Below are positions 47,147-60,621 of a stretch of 64,000 bases of DNA, piece after piece. Made by a program: the position numbers and the translations under genes. The notes below the pieces were generated by a model. That model made no database searches, was not told the origin of the DNA, and worked only from the letters and a program-made list of their open reading frames with translations. Each line of letters begins with the position of its first letter. Position 1 is the stretch's first letter. This DNA comes from Deinococcus terrestris (GTDB lineage Bacteria; Deinococcota; Deinococci; Deinococcales; Deinococcaceae): NCBI RefSeq assembly GCF_009377345.1, contig NZ_WBSL01000001.1, positions 743,001 to 807,000 of the forward strand. The letters run 5' to 3'.

Positions 47147-47152
47147 TATCTT
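47147..47152 (+). promoter_or_regulatory. -10 box TATCTT, leaderless phosphatase operon
   Basis: Ends 7 nt before GTG 47160. It selects this start over an ATG-like frame extension upstream. Confidence 0.55.
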
Positions 47153-47159
47153 CGGGGGC

Positions 47160-48196
47160 GTGGACCTCAAGCCCGAACTCGACATTGCCGTGCGGCTGGC
47201 GCGGGAGGCGGGGGCCCTGCTGCTCGCCCACCTGAGGCGGGGGGTGACGGCCCAGCAGAAGACGGGCGCCGACGACCTCGTGACCGCCGCCGACCACGAG
47301 GCTTCCGACCTGATTCTGGCGGGCCTGCGCTCGGCCTTTCCGGAGGACGGCCTGCTCAGTGAGGAAGCCGCCGACAACCCGGCCCGGCTGGAGCACGAGC
47401 GGGTCTGGATCATCGACCCCATCGACGGGACGAAGGAGTTCACCTCGGGCAGCCCCGACTACGCGGTCAGCATCGGGCTGGCGGTCGGCGGCGAGCCGGT
47501 GCTGGGCGCGGTGTACGCTCCGGCCACCGACGAGCTGTTTGCCGGGGCGGTAGGGCTGGGAGTCACGAGGAATGGTGAGCCGACCGGGTTCAGCCACCGC
47601 GCCGCCTACGTGGTCAGCGTGTCGGACACCGAGTTCCGGCGCGAGCTGCACGCGAGCAACCTCTCCGGCATGGCCCCCAGCGGCTCCATCGCCCTGAAGC
47701 TGGCCCGCATCGCGAACGGCGAGACCGACGTGACTTTCTCCATGAGCCCACGCTCGGAGTGGGACGTGGCGGGGGGGCACGCCCTCTTGCGGGTGCTGGG
47801 CGGTGACCTGCGGCGGCGCGACGGGCGGCCCATCCGCTACAACTCGGCCCGGCCGCACCTGGAGCAGGGCATCATCGGCGGGCGGCCGGACGCCTTGGCA
47901 TGGCTGGAAGGCGAACTCGCGGGGCGGGGCCTGCCCACCGCCCACCTCGGCCTGACCCCGGAGGACCTCGCCTGGGCGACCCTCGCGCCGGGGGATCAGG
48001 CGGCGCTGCGCGGGCATCCCGGCGTCTGCGTGCGGCACGGGGGCGGGCGGGTGCTGGCCCTGATCGTGGTGGGACCGGGCGGCGTCATTGAGCGGGCGGA
48101 GGGTGACGCCTTCCACCTCGACCGCCTCTCGCGCGACGTGACGCGGGCGCTGGGGACGCTCGGAACTCCCGTGCCTGTCCCGGAGGGAGGCCCGCA

Positions 48197-48200
<4 letters not shown>
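47160..48200 (+). CDS. Inositol monophosphatase-family protein (CysQ-like 3'(2'),5'-bisphosphate nucleotidase)
   Basis: 346 residues with a GTG start. The Li-sensitive phosphatase signatures are present: the Glu pair in LLSEEAADN, WIIDPIDGTKEFTSG near residue 85 (motif 1) and SEWDVAGGHALL near 200 (motif 2). Residue pattern after DGTKEF resembles CysQ, which dephosphorylates PAP, more than inositol phosphatases. A C-terminal extension of about 100 residues (from GGRPDALAW) is longer than usual and unassigned. The stop is part of a CTGA junction with the next gene. Confidence 0.85.
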
Positions 48201-48746
<546 letters not shown>

Positions 48747-48766
<20 letters not shown>

Positions 48767-49637
48767 CCTGCCCGAGTTCCGGGCGCTGACCGTGGAGGGC
48801 GTGACCGCTCTCCCTTACCGCAATGGAGACTTGCCGGACGGCGAGGCCGAGGGCGTGGTGCTGTGGGGCGCGAACGCCGAAACACGCTCCCAACTGTTCG
48901 CCCGGCCGGGCCTGCGCTGGGTGCTGACGCTCACGGCGGGAATTGACCATGTGCAGGGCCAGTTGCCGCCCGGCGTCGCCCTCTACAACGCCAGCCCGCT
49001 GCACGCCCGCGCGGTCGCCGTCCACACCCTCGCGGGAATGCTCGCCGCCGTGCGGGGCCTGCACCGCTTCCGCGACGCGCAGCGGGAGGGGCAGTGGCAG
49101 CCCCGGCGCGACCTGGGCACGCTGGAGGGGGCGAGCGTGGTGGTGTGGGGGTACGGCCACATCGGGCGGATTCTGGAGGAGCTGCTGGCCCCCCACGGCG
49201 CCCACGTCACCGGGCTGCGCTCGGCCACCCCACCCGCCGAGCGGGACGCGGCGCTGGCGGAGGCCGACTGGGTGGTCCTGTTGCTCCCCGACACGCCGCA
49301 GACGCGCGGCATCGTGAATGCGGACGTGCTGGCCCAACTGAAGCCCGGCGCGTGGCTGAGCAACCAGGGACGCGGCTCGTTGGTGGACACGGACGCGCTT
49401 CTGGCCGCTCTGGATTCCGGTCAGCTCGGGGGCGCGGTGCTGGACGTGACCGACCCCGAGCCGCTTCCGCCGGGGCACCCGCTGTGGGGCCGCGAAAACG
49501 TCATCCTCACGCCGCATATCGCCAGCACGACGGCCGACCTCGTGCAGCGCGGAGCCGAGTACACACAGGCCTTTCTGAAGACGATGGCAGCGGGGCGGGA
49601 ACCGGAGGGACGGGTGGAGACGGGGAAGGGGTACTGA
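48747..49637 (+). CDS. D-2-hydroxyacid dehydrogenase
   Basis: 296 residues. Pattern: substrate-domain start MRVLMPDLPEFRAL, TLTAGIDHVQGQLPPGV, the NAD loop VVVWGYGHIGRILEELL near residue 133, the catalytic Arg in LSNQGRGSLVDTDAL, DPEPLPPGHPLW (Glu) and ILTPHIASTTADL (His). The substrate is uncertain. The start at 48747 (GAGGAG 10 nt upstream) lies inside the end of the GNAT gene. The three genes from 47160 form an operon ended by the hairpin at 49657. Confidence 0.9.
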
Positions 49638-49656
49638 GGCCCGGTCTCCAGTGCGA

Positions 49657-49687
49657 AGCCCCCGGCACATTCACCGGGGGCTCTTCT
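49657..49687. terminator. Bidirectional terminator
   Basis: 9-bp perfect stem AGCCCCCGG / CCGGGGGCT with an 8-nt loop, followed by CTTCT. Sits between two convergent operons. Confidence 0.7.
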
Positions 49688-49699
49688 CGCACCTGACCC

Positions 49700-50839
<1,140 letters not shown>

Positions 50840-50975
50840 GGGCACTCCTGGGGAATGTGGGGAAAGAAGCTCGCCGGGCGGCGGAAAGCTGCGCCTCTGG
50901 ACTCGGTTCAATTTATCATGCCGGGAGAGGCGCCGCTTGTCCGGGCAACCTCCCTTCAGGGCAGAGGGCAGGACC

Positions 50976-50981
50976 TACACT
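50976..50981 (+). promoter_or_regulatory. -10 box TACACT, leaderless MFS gene
   Basis: Ends 6 nt before the ATG at 50988; no ribosome site. Confidence 0.6.
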
Positions 50982-50987
50982 CCGGGC

Positions 50988-52244
50988 ATGAGCACTCCCC
51001 GGCCCGGCAGGCAGACCCTTTTTTACGGCTGGGTCGTGGTGGGGATCACGGTGCTGGCGCTGCTGCTGGCCGCCGGTGCCCGCAGCGCTCCCGGCGTGTT
51101 CCTGTTGCCGATGGAGCGCGACCTGGGCCTGAGCCGCAGCACGCTCTCGTTCTCGGTCAGCCTGGGCCTGCTGGTGTTCGGGCTGGCGGCCCCCCTGTCC
51201 GGCCGCCTGATGGACCGCTTCGGACCGCGCCGGGTCGCCACCGCCGGGCTGCTGCTGGTGGCGCTGAGCTTTGGGCTGAGCACCCTGTCGCGCTCGGCGC
51301 TGGGCCTGCACCTGACCTGGGGCCTGCTGAGCGGCCTGGGCACGGGCCTGGTCGGCAGCGTGCTGGGCGCCACGGTGGCGACGCGCTGGTTCGTGCGGCG
51401 GCGCGGCCTGGTCGTGGGGCTGTTCGGCGCGGCCACCAGCGCGGGGCAACTGCTGTTTATCCCCCTGCTCACGGGCTGGGCGCAGCGGGACGGCTGGACG
51501 GGCGGCACGCTGGGCATCGCGGGGGCGGCCCTGCTGCTCGCGCCGCTGGTGTGGTGGTGGCTGCGCGACAGCCCCGCGCAACTCGGGCTTCAGCCAGACG
51601 GGGACGCCGCCCCGGCGGGAGCCCCCGCCCCTGCCGCGCCCCGGCCCGACCCGCTGGTGATGCGGCGGGCGCTGCGTCACCGGGACTTCTGGCTGCTGGC
51701 GACCACCTTTTTCGTCTGCGGCGCGACCAGCAACGGGCTCATCGGCACGCACTTCATCGCGTACTGCGGCGATCTGGGCCTCACCCCTGGCTTCGCCGCC
51801 GGAATGCTGGCCGTGATGGGCACCTTCAACTTCGTGGGAACGCTGGCGAGCGGGTATTTCACCGACCGCACCGACCCGCGCTTCCTGCTGGCGCTGTACT
51901 ACACCTTCCGGTGCCTGAGCCTGGTGCTGCTGCCCTTCGTGCCGCCCGGCTACAGCCTGACGGTGTTCGCGGTTCTGTTCGGCCTGGATTACATCGCCAC
52001 CGTGCCGCCGACCATCGCGCTGACCACCGACACCTTTGGCCGGGCCAACGTGGGCACGGTGTACGGCTGGATCTTCTGCGCGCATCAGGTGGGAGCCGCC
52101 CTGGCGTCCTGGCTGGCGGGCGTCAGCCGAGACGCGCTGGGCAGCTACAGCGCCGCCATGATCGCGGCGGCGCTGCTGGCGGGGGCCGCCGCGGTGCTGG
52201 CGCTGGGGGTCACGGCCCCCGCACGGCGGCCGCAGCCCACCTAG
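50988..52244 (+). CDS. MFS transporter (OFA/oxalate-formate-like)
   Basis: 418 residues with about 12 membrane segments. The loop 2-3 motif appears as GRLMDRFGPRRVATAG near residue 76. A central hydrophilic loop rich in Ala/Pro (GDAAPAGAPAPAAPRPDP) separates the two halves. The second-half equivalent is GYFTDRTDPRFLLAL. The OxlT/monocarboxylate-like subfamily is suggested by the N-terminal FYGWVVVGITVLALLLAAG. The substrate cannot be named. It is divergent from the acyl-CoA dehydrogenase and followed by a strong hairpin. Confidence 0.85.
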   Translation: MSTPRPGRQTLFYGWVVVGITVLALLLAAGARSAPGVFLLPMERDLGLSRSTLSFSVSLGLLVFGLAAPLSGRLMDRFGPRRVATAGLLLVALSFGLSTLSRSALGLHLTWGLLSGLGTGLVGSVLGATVATRWFVRRRGLVVGLFGAATSAGQLLFIPLLTGWAQRDGWTGGTLGIAGAALLLAPLVWWWLRDSPAQLGLQPDGDAAPAGAPAPAAPRPDPLVMRRALRHRDFWLLATTFFVCGATSNGLIGTHFIAYCGDLGLTPGFAAGMLAVMGTFNFVGTLASGYFTDRTDPRFLLALYYTFRCLSLVLLPFVPPGYSLTVFAVLFGLDYIATVPPTIALTTDTFGRANVGTVYGWIFCAHQVGAALASWLAGVSRDALGSYSAAMIAAALLAGAAAVLALGVTAPARRPQPT

Positions 52245-52253
52245 AGCAGTTGA

Positions 52254-52300
52254 CAGAAGGAAGGCCCCCAGGCAGCGGCGCCCCAGGGGCCTCCCTTCTG
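52254..52300 (+). terminator. Long hairpin after MFS gene
   Basis: 15-bp stem (CAGAAGGAAGGCCCC / GGGGCCTCCCTTCTG) with a single mismatch; no T-tract. Confidence 0.6.
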
Positions 52301-52403
52301 CCCCATGCTCTCCTTAAATTGGCCCGCTCCGAAATGGCCAACGAACGCCGAACGGCAGTCTCAGGGCCGAGGCTCCACCGCCGGAGAGCCGCGTTCCGGG
52401 GTG

Positions 52404-53471
52404 CTACAGCACGTCGTCGGCGCTGCCCCGCTTGCGGAGGTTATTTTGCGTCTTGCGCCAGCGCAGCGCCCGGACGATGGCCGGGGCCGCCGGGTTGAGG
52501 CTGAGGTCGTAGGCGGGGTACCAGACCCGCTGCTCGGAGAACTTGAGCTTCATCTTGAACACGCCGTAGGAATGCTTGCTCTCGTCGAGGACGCGCGGAA
52601 TGCCCCAGAAGTCGAACAGCTCGTAGCCCCGGCGCTTGGCGTCCAGCATGGCGTTCCAGTAAAAGGCGTCGGGGGCCTTGGCGTCCTTGTACGGCGTGCC
52701 GTCCGGCTGCACCCGGTCGTCGCGCACGCTGCCGCCAAAGAGGTAGGCGGTCGTGGTGCCCATCGCCAGGAAAAAGCCGCCCGCGAGCGCCTTGCCCTCG
52801 TAGCGCGACAGCACGAGGTAAGCCTCGCCGCCATACGCATTGCCCTCGCGCAGCATCGTCTCGTAGTAGGCGCGGGGAAAGGCGCCGAGCTTGGCCCGCT
52901 CGTTGGTGGCCGTGAAAATCTCCCAGAAGGCCCCGAAGTCGTCGTCGCGGCCCGCCACCACGCCGAGCTTGGCGGCGGCGCGGACGTTGCGCCGGGCCAT
53001 CGAGTGCAGCCCCGCGAAGAGGTCGTCCTCGGAGCGGGTCAGGTCGGCCACGATGGTGTGCTCGGGTTGCTCGGTTTCGGCCCGGCGAAAGGGGCCGTAT
53101 TCGGAGGGGACGACCGCGCGGCCGTCGGCGGGGACGGGGTGCGGCGGCTCGATCTTGAGCAGGGCGTCGCCGGGGCGGGCGATCTTGCGGGCGGCCTCGG
53201 CCACGGCGGGCAGCAGGTCGAGCGATTCGAGCGCCGGGCCGCGCGGGGCATACAGGGTCGAGAATCCAGGCACCAAGCGCTTGCGCAGCAGTTGCAGTGC
53301 CCCCACCGTCTGCCCCCCCTGGCCCTGAATCAGAAAGCGCAGCGGCTCCTGCCCCAGCGTGCGCCGCGCCTCCCCGTACCCCCATCCCTGAAGGGGACTG
53401 GTGATGGGGAGGGAACGAACGGCGTCGTCGTACACGCGGGGGTCCTGGGTGGGCACGAGGGTCAGGCGCAT
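52404..53471 (-). CDS. FemX/FemA-type aminoacyltransferase (peptidoglycan cross-bridge)
   Basis: 355 residues, two GNAT-like halves. Features: SPLQGWGYGEARRTLGQEP, GFSTLYAPRGPALES, HSMARRNVRAAAKLGV, ALAGGFFLAMGTTTAYLFGG, and the C-terminal YELFDFWGIPRVLDESKHSYGVFKMKLKFSEQ (residues 286-317). Fem enzymes transfer amino acids from tRNA to lipid II or the stem peptide; Deinococcus cross-bridges use glycines, which fits. TACAAT (complement of 53480-53485) lies 8 nt before the ATG. It is divergent from the parvulin gene. Confidence 0.88.
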   Translation of the reverse strand: MRLTLVPTQDPRVYDDAVRSLPITSPLQGWGYGEARRTLGQEPLRFLIQGQGGQTVGALQLLRKRLVPGFSTLYAPRGPALESLDLLPAVAEAARKIARPGDALLKIEPPHPVPADGRAVVPSEYGPFRRAETEQPEHTIVADLTRSEDDLFAGLHSMARRNVRAAAKLGVVAGRDDDFGAFWEIFTATNERAKLGAFPRAYYETMLREGNAYGGEAYLVLSRYEGKALAGGFFLAMGTTTAYLFGGSVRDDRVQPDGTPYKDAKAPDAFYWNAMLDAKRRGYELFDFWGIPRVLDESKHSYGVFKMKLKFSEQRVWYPAYDLSLNPAAPAIVRALRWRKTQNNLRKRGSADDVL

Positions 53472-53479
53472 CGGGGGGG

Positions 53480-53485
53480 ATTGTA
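53480..53485 (-). promoter_or_regulatory. -10 box TACAAT of femX-like gene
   Basis: Ends 8 nt before the ATG at 53471. It faces the parvulin promoter at 53524. Confidence 0.5.
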
Positions 53486-53523
53486 GCAGCGGGCCTCGGC
53501 GGGGGCCTGCCCCCCGGCCGCGC

Positions 53524-53529
53524 TACAGT
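53524..53529 (+). promoter_or_regulatory. -10 box TACAGT, leaderless parvulin gene
   Basis: Ends 6 nt before the ATG at 53536. Confidence 0.6.
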
Positions 53530-53535
53530 GGACAG

Positions 53536-54591
<1,056 letters not shown>

Positions 54592-54607
54592 CCCTTCCAC
54601 CGCACTG

Positions 54608-54632
54608 GCCCCCTCACCCGAGGGGGCTTTTT
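54608..54632 (+). terminator. Intrinsic terminator after parvulin gene
   Basis: 8-bp perfect stem GCCCCCTC / GAGGGGGC, 4-nt loop, TTTTT. Confidence 0.88.
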
Positions 54633-54946
54633 CCATGGTCGAGGGCATCTTCTGTATTCATCACACATACATCCAACCTGGGTCACAGATGGGTCACAGG
54701 TGAGAAGCTTGGAAAGGAGACTCGGATATTTTGATAGATATATGGGCTGATTTGGTTACACATGTAAATTTAACACGTCCTTTACTTGTTGTTCGTAATC
54801 AATATCCTTAATTCAATAACCTGTCTAGATGTTTGCATGAAGACAGTTCGAAGGCTCGTGCTACATCAATGGCGTCGGCACAACTCGCCCCTCCTAGCCT
54901 GGTTTCACCTGGGGCACATCTCTCTTTGTTGGTCGGAGGAATCCAG
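54633..54946 (+). promoter_or_regulatory. AT-rich upstream region of the subtilisin gene
   Basis: About 200 bp (54645-54840) are markedly AT-rich against GC-rich surroundings. Contents: a tandem word TGGGTCACAG at 54679-54688 and 54690-54699, an inverted repeat TTACA-CA-TGTAA (54756-54767), several T/A runs, and a 37-codon ORF ending in the subtilisin start (54837-54950). No -10/-35 pair is unambiguous. Likely a regulatory region, possibly acquired. Confidence 0.55.
54679..54699 (+). repeat. Tandem TGGGTCACAG operator-like repeat
   Basis: Two perfect 10-mers separated by one base, an 11-bp period close to one helical turn. This is typical of a regulator binding side by side on one face of the DNA. 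Confidence 0.5.

Positions 54947-54950
<4 letters not shown>
54837..54950 (+). CDS. Small upstream ORF overlapping the subtilisin start
   Basis: 37 codons, ATG 54837 to TGA 54948-54950, overlapping the next ATG (ATGA). The product is basic with Trp and His (begins MKTVRRLVLHQWRRHN). No ribosome site or good TANNNT box precedes it, so the support is weaker than for the ORF at 9126. It could be a shadow frame. Confidence 0.25.
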
Positions 54951-56530
<1,580 letters not shown>

Positions 56531-56555
56531 GCGCCCCTCTCCCATCCCGCTCTGA

Positions 56556-56581
56556 AAGCCCCGGCACCCGCCGGGGTTTTT
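56556..56581 (+). terminator. Intrinsic terminator after S8 protease gene
   Basis: 7-bp core stem CCCCGGC / GCCGGGG with A-T extension, 4-nt loop, TTTTT. Confidence 0.85.
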
Positions 56582-56616
56582 CATGGCCGACTTGCCTCGC
56601 CCGGCCCTATTCTGTC

Positions 56617-56648
56617 TTGACCGTAACGCTGTTACGTTATAAACTAAA
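56617..56648 (+). promoter_or_regulatory. ddrA promoter with radiation/desiccation response motif
   Basis: -35 TTGACC (56617-56622), 17-bp spacer, -10 TAAACT (56640-56645), ATG 6 nt later, so leaderless. The 17-mer TTACGTTATAAACTAAA (56632-56648) overlaps the -10 and resembles the Deinococcus RDRM bound by the DdrO repressor. A separate palindrome CGTAAC-GCT-GTTACG (56622-56636) lies in the spacer. DdrO cleavage by IrrE/PprI after damage would derepress ddrA. Confidence 0.7.
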
Positions 56649-56650
56649 CG

Positions 56651-57253
<603 letters not shown>

Positions 57254-57257
<4 letters not shown>

Positions 57258-57421
57258 TCCGCACGGCGGAGGGGACCGCCCGCCCACAGCGGAAGTGGGC
57301 CACTCCCCGACCGGCCCCGGTGCCGGACCTGGCCCCGGCCTCCCCGCGCAATGTCGCCACCGTCATGCTGGGCGTGATGACGTTGATGCTGATGGGCGGC
57401 GCCCTCGCTCAACTGCTGTAA
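57254..57421 (+). CDS. Small membrane protein translationally coupled to ddrA
   Basis: 55 residues with a GTG start overlapping the ddrA stop. The N-terminal half is Arg/Pro-rich (ARPQRKWATPRPAPVPD). The C-terminal 22 residues form a single hydrophobic helix (NVATVMLGVMTLMLMGGAL, ending AQLL). A strong terminator follows at once, so it can only be expressed with ddrA, presumably after radiation or desiccation. No family is recognised. Alternatively it is a non-coding remnant, but the tight coupling argues for translation. Confidence 0.55.
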
Positions 57422-57430
57422 GCCTGGAGA

Positions 57431-57471
57431 GGAAGGTGGGAGACGCGTGTCACGTCTCCCACCTTCCTTTT
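57431..57471. terminator. Strong intrinsic terminator of the ddrA operon
   Basis: 15-bp perfect stem GGAAGGTGGGAGACG / CGTCTCCCACCTTCC, 7-nt loop, TTTT. It also faces the convergent hrpB. Confidence 0.9.
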
Positions 57472-57472
57472 G

Positions 57473-59950
57473 CTACATCCGGCGCTTCGTCGCCTTCGTC
57501 GGCACATGGCTCCACGGATCGTCGGGCCAGGGGTGCTTGGGGTAGCGGCCGCGCAGGTCCTTGCGAACCTCGAAATAGCTGCTGTTCCAGAAGGAGCGCA
57601 GGTCCTGGGTGACCTGCACCGGGCGTCCGGCAGGCGAGAGCAGGTGCAGCAGCACGGGGGTACGGTTCCCGTTCACGGCAGGTGTTTCGGCCACACCGAA
57701 GAGTTCCTGTAACTTCACGGCGAGGATGGGGGGCGACCCGTCCAGGCGGTAAGCGAGGCGCACACGGGAGCCGCTGGGGACGGGGAGGTGGGTGGGCGCC
57801 AGCTCGTCCAGGCGGGCGGGGAGCGGCCACGGCAATAGGGCTTGGAGGGCGGGCAGGAGGTGGACTCGGCCCAACTCCTCGCGGGTGCGGACGCCCGTGA
57901 GGTGAGGGCCGAGCCAGTCCTCCAGCGTGTCCAGCAGGCCGGGGTCGGAGAGGTCGGGCCAATCCTCGTCGGGGCGCCAATGGCGCAGGGACTCCACTCG
58001 GGCGCGGAGTTGCTCGGCTTCCGGGGAGAAAGTCAGGAGATGAAGGCCCTCGGCGCGAATCGCTCCGGCGAGGGCAGCGACCCGTTCCGCGTGGGGGAGG
58101 TCGCGCAGCGGGCGCGAGTCCAGCACCAACGCCCCCACCCGGCGCTCGCGGGCGGCCACCAGCGCCCCGGTGCGGGCGTCCCAGCGCACGGCGTCCTGCC
58201 ACCCGGCGCGGGCATCCAGGGCGGCGGGGTCGAGGGGCGCGGCGAGGTAGATGCGGCCTTCCCCACTTCCCGCGTCGAGGTGGGCCACCGCGAGGGCGGG
58301 CGCTCCGGCCAGCGCGTCCCCCTCCGGCAGCCGGGCACCCTGCCCGCCCGCGAGCAGGAAGCGGCCCCCGCCGCCCGCCCGCGCGAGCGCCACCCGCTCC
58401 GGGTAGGCGAGGGCGACAAGCTGACCCACCGCGAAGCCGTCCAGCGGCGAGTCGTCCGGGCGCAGGCCCAGTTCGCGCCGCCACTGCCGCGCTAGGCGTT
58501 CCACGCGCTCCAGGACGGCCCCGTCTCCCCTCCTGCTCTCCCCACGCCGCCACGCCCGCAGCACGGCGACCCGATCGGTGAGGTCGGCCCCCACCCCGTT
58601 GCCGAGTGGGTCACGTTCTTCCAGCAGTGCAGCCACATCGGCGGCCAGTGCCCCCAGCCCCAGCGCCTGCCCGTCATGCAGCAGGTGCGCGAGACGGGGG
58701 TGGGTGGGCAGTTCCAGCAGCGCCCGGCCCCGCGCGGTGATGCGGCCTTGCGCGTCCAGCGCGTCCAGGTCGCGCAGCAGTGTCCGGGCGGCCTCCACGC
58801 GGGGGGCCGGGGGCGCGTCGAGCCACGCGAGGGCGGCGGGATCGGGAGCGCCCCACCCGGCGAGTTCCAGGGTAAGCGGCGCGAGGTCGGCCTCCACGAT
58901 CTCGGGCGGGCGGGCGGCGGAGAGAGCCGCGTGGGTGCGCTCGCTCCAGAGGCGGTAGGCCACGCCGGGGGCGGTGCGGCCCGCGCGTCCGGCCCGCTGA
59001 TCGGCCGCGTCGCGGGTGACGCGGGTGGTCACCATCCGGGTCAGGCCCGTGCCGGGATCGAAGGCCTGCGTGCGGCTCAGGCCCCCATCCACCACGATCC
59101 GCACGCCTTCCAGCGTGAGCGACGTTTCCGCGATGGAGGTCGCCAGGATGACCCGCCGCCGCCCGGCCGGGTCCGGGAGGATTGCCCGCCGCTGCTCGGC
59201 CAGCGGGAGGTCGCCGTAGAGGGGGAGCACGGTGGCGTCCACGTCAGGGAGCGCCGCCATTGCCCCACGAATCTCGCGGACGCCGGGCAGAAAGGCGAGC
59301 ACGTCGCCCGTGGGATGCGCGGCCAGAGCCTCCCGTACCGAGCGGGCCACCGCGTCCTCTACACGGCCCGCCGGGTCGTTGGGCAGATACCGTACCCCCA
59401 CCGGGTAGGCTCGCCCCGCGCTCTGGACCAGCGGCGCTCCCAGCCGCTCTGGCAGGGCGGGGTCGAGGGTGGCCGACATGACAAGCACGCGCAGATCGTC
59501 GCGCAAGGCTCCCCCCACCTCGCGCAGCAGGGCCAGGGCGAGGTCGGCGTTGAGCGACCGCTCGTGGAACTCGTCGAGGATGACCAGTCCCACCCCACCC
59601 AGCTCCGGGTCGAGCTGGAGGCGGCGGGTGAGGATGCCCTCCGTGACGACCTCGATGCGGGTCCGGGCGGACACCCGCGACTCGAAGCGCACGCGCGAGC
59701 CGACCGTGCCGCCGACCTCCTCGCCCAGCGTCTCCGCGAGCCGGGCGGCGACCGCGCGGGCGGCCACCCGCCGGGGCTGGAGCATCACGATGGAGCCTCC
59801 CCCCAGCCACTCCTCGCTCAGCAGCGCGAGCGGTAGCCCCGTGCTCTTGCCCGCGCCGGGCGGGGCTTGCAGCACGACCAGCGGGTGCGCCGCGAGCGCC
59901 GCGCGGAGGTCGGGCAGCACCTCGAAGACGGGGAGGTCGGGCAGGCTCAC
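57473..59950 (-). CDS. hrpB: ATP-dependent helicase HrpB
   Basis: 825 residues, the normal HrpB length. DExH motifs: Walker A in LQAPPGAGKSTGLPLAL near residue 31, DEFHERSLNADLALALL (motif II), VMSATLDPALPERLG (III), then ATSIAETSLTLEGVRIVVDGG (V) and DQRAGRAGRTAPGVAYRLW (VI). HrpB-specific C-terminal domains follow, ending with NSSYFEVRKDLRGRYPKHPWP. The GTG start at 59950 overlaps the HAD stop (GTGA). Its cellular RNA target is unknown in most bacteria. It is the last gene of the SDR-trxB-HAD-hrpB operon. Confidence 0.92.
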   Translation of the reverse strand: MSLPDLPVFEVLPDLRAALAAHPLVVLQAPPGAGKSTGLPLALLSEEWLGGGSIVMLQPRRVAARAVAARLAETLGEEVGGTVGSRVRFESRVSARTRIEVVTEGILTRRLQLDPELGGVGLVILDEFHERSLNADLALALLREVGGALRDDLRVLVMSATLDPALPERLGAPLVQSAGRAYPVGVRYLPNDPAGRVEDAVARSVREALAAHPTGDVLAFLPGVREIRGAMAALPDVDATVLPLYGDLPLAEQRRAILPDPAGRRRVILATSIAETSLTLEGVRIVVDGGLSRTQAFDPGTGLTRMVTTRVTRDAADQRAGRAGRTAPGVAYRLWSERTHAALSAARPPEIVEADLAPLTLELAGWGAPDPAALAWLDAPPAPRVEAARTLLRDLDALDAQGRITARGRALLELPTHPRLAHLLHDGQALGLGALAADVAALLEERDPLGNGVGADLTDRVAVLRAWRRGESRRGDGAVLERVERLARQWRRELGLRPDDSPLDGFAVGQLVALAYPERVALARAGGGGRFLLAGGQGARLPEGDALAGAPALAVAHLDAGSGEGRIYLAAPLDPAALDARAGWQDAVRWDARTGALVAARERRVGALVLDSRPLRDLPHAERVAALAGAIRAEGLHLLTFSPEAEQLRARVESLRHWRPDEDWPDLSDPGLLDTLEDWLGPHLTGVRTREELGRVHLLPALQALLPWPLPARLDELAPTHLPVPSGSRVRLAYRLDGSPPILAVKLQELFGVAETPAVNGNRTPVLLHLLSPAGRPVQVTQDLRSFWNSSYFEVRKDLRGRYPKHPWPDDPWSHVPTKATKRRM

Positions 59951-60621
59951 GGGGAGGATGGTAGCAGCGGCAGCCCTGGCAGCGTCAGCACGTCCCGCAG
60001 GTCGCGCAACACCACGTCGGGCGTCTCCCCCGCCAGCGCATGCCCGGTCGGGAGGTAGGCCGTCCGCAGCCCCACCCGCCCCGGTCCCCACACGTCATTG
60101 CACGGCGAGTCGCCCACGAACCACGTCTGGGCCGCCGTCACGCCCAGTCGGTTGAGGGCCAGCCGGTAGATCGCCGGGTCGGACTTGCTCAGGCCCACTG
60201 CCTTGCTGATCACCACGTCGCCCACCAGCCCGGTCAGGCCGCACCCCTCCAGGCAACGGGGCTGCGCCTCCTCCCAGCCGTTGGTCACGATGCCGAGACG
60301 CAGGCTCCGCGCCCGCAGCTCCCGCAGCACCTCCCGCAGCACCTCGTGGGTATAGGGCATGGCGACGGGGGCGGCCAGCGAATGCTCGGAGAAGTCCGCC
60401 AGCAGCATCTCCGGGTCGTAGGCGAGGCCGAACTCGCGCACAAGCTGGGGCAACACCTCCCGCTTGGGCCGGTAGCCGAAGTCGTCCAGCTCGGTGAAAC
60501 GGGCGGCGTATCCGGCGGGCAGAGCATGGCGCTCCACGTGCCCCACCAGCCAGCCCCGAATGGTCGCCGCGCGGTCATGCAGCGTTCCGTCCAGGTCGAA
60601 GAGGATCGCCCGAACGCTCAG
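59947..60621 (-). CDS. HAD-family hydrolase, apparent CTG start
   Basis: About 224 residues. HAD motif I (VRAILFDLDGTLHD) lies upstream of the first GTG (60546), so translation must begin earlier. The only plausible initiator in frame is CTG 60621, within the CTGA overlap of the preceding stop; a weak GGCGAGG is upstream. Motif II is in LRLGIVTNGWEEAQ, the motif III Lys in SKAVGLSKSDPAIYRLAL, and motif IV in TWFVGDSPCNDVWG. It is probably a phosphatase of the phosphoglycolate or noncanonical nucleotidase type. The stop overlaps hrpB's GTG. Confidence 0.8.
   Translation of the reverse strand: MSVRAILFDLDGTLHDRAATIRGWLVGHVERHALPAGYAARFTELDDFGYRPKREVLPQLVREFGLAYDPEMLLADFSEHSLAAPVAMPYTHEVLREVLRELRARSLRLGIVTNGWEEAQPRCLEGCGLTGLVGDVVISKAVGLSKSDPAIYRLALNRLGVTAAQTWFVGDSPCNDVWGPGRVGLRTAYLPTGHALAGETPDVVLRDLRDVLTLPGLPLLPSSP

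Noticed and set aside
60546..60546. GTG 60546 as the HAD start
   Set aside because: It would delete motif I (DLDGT), which is encoded in frame just upstream.
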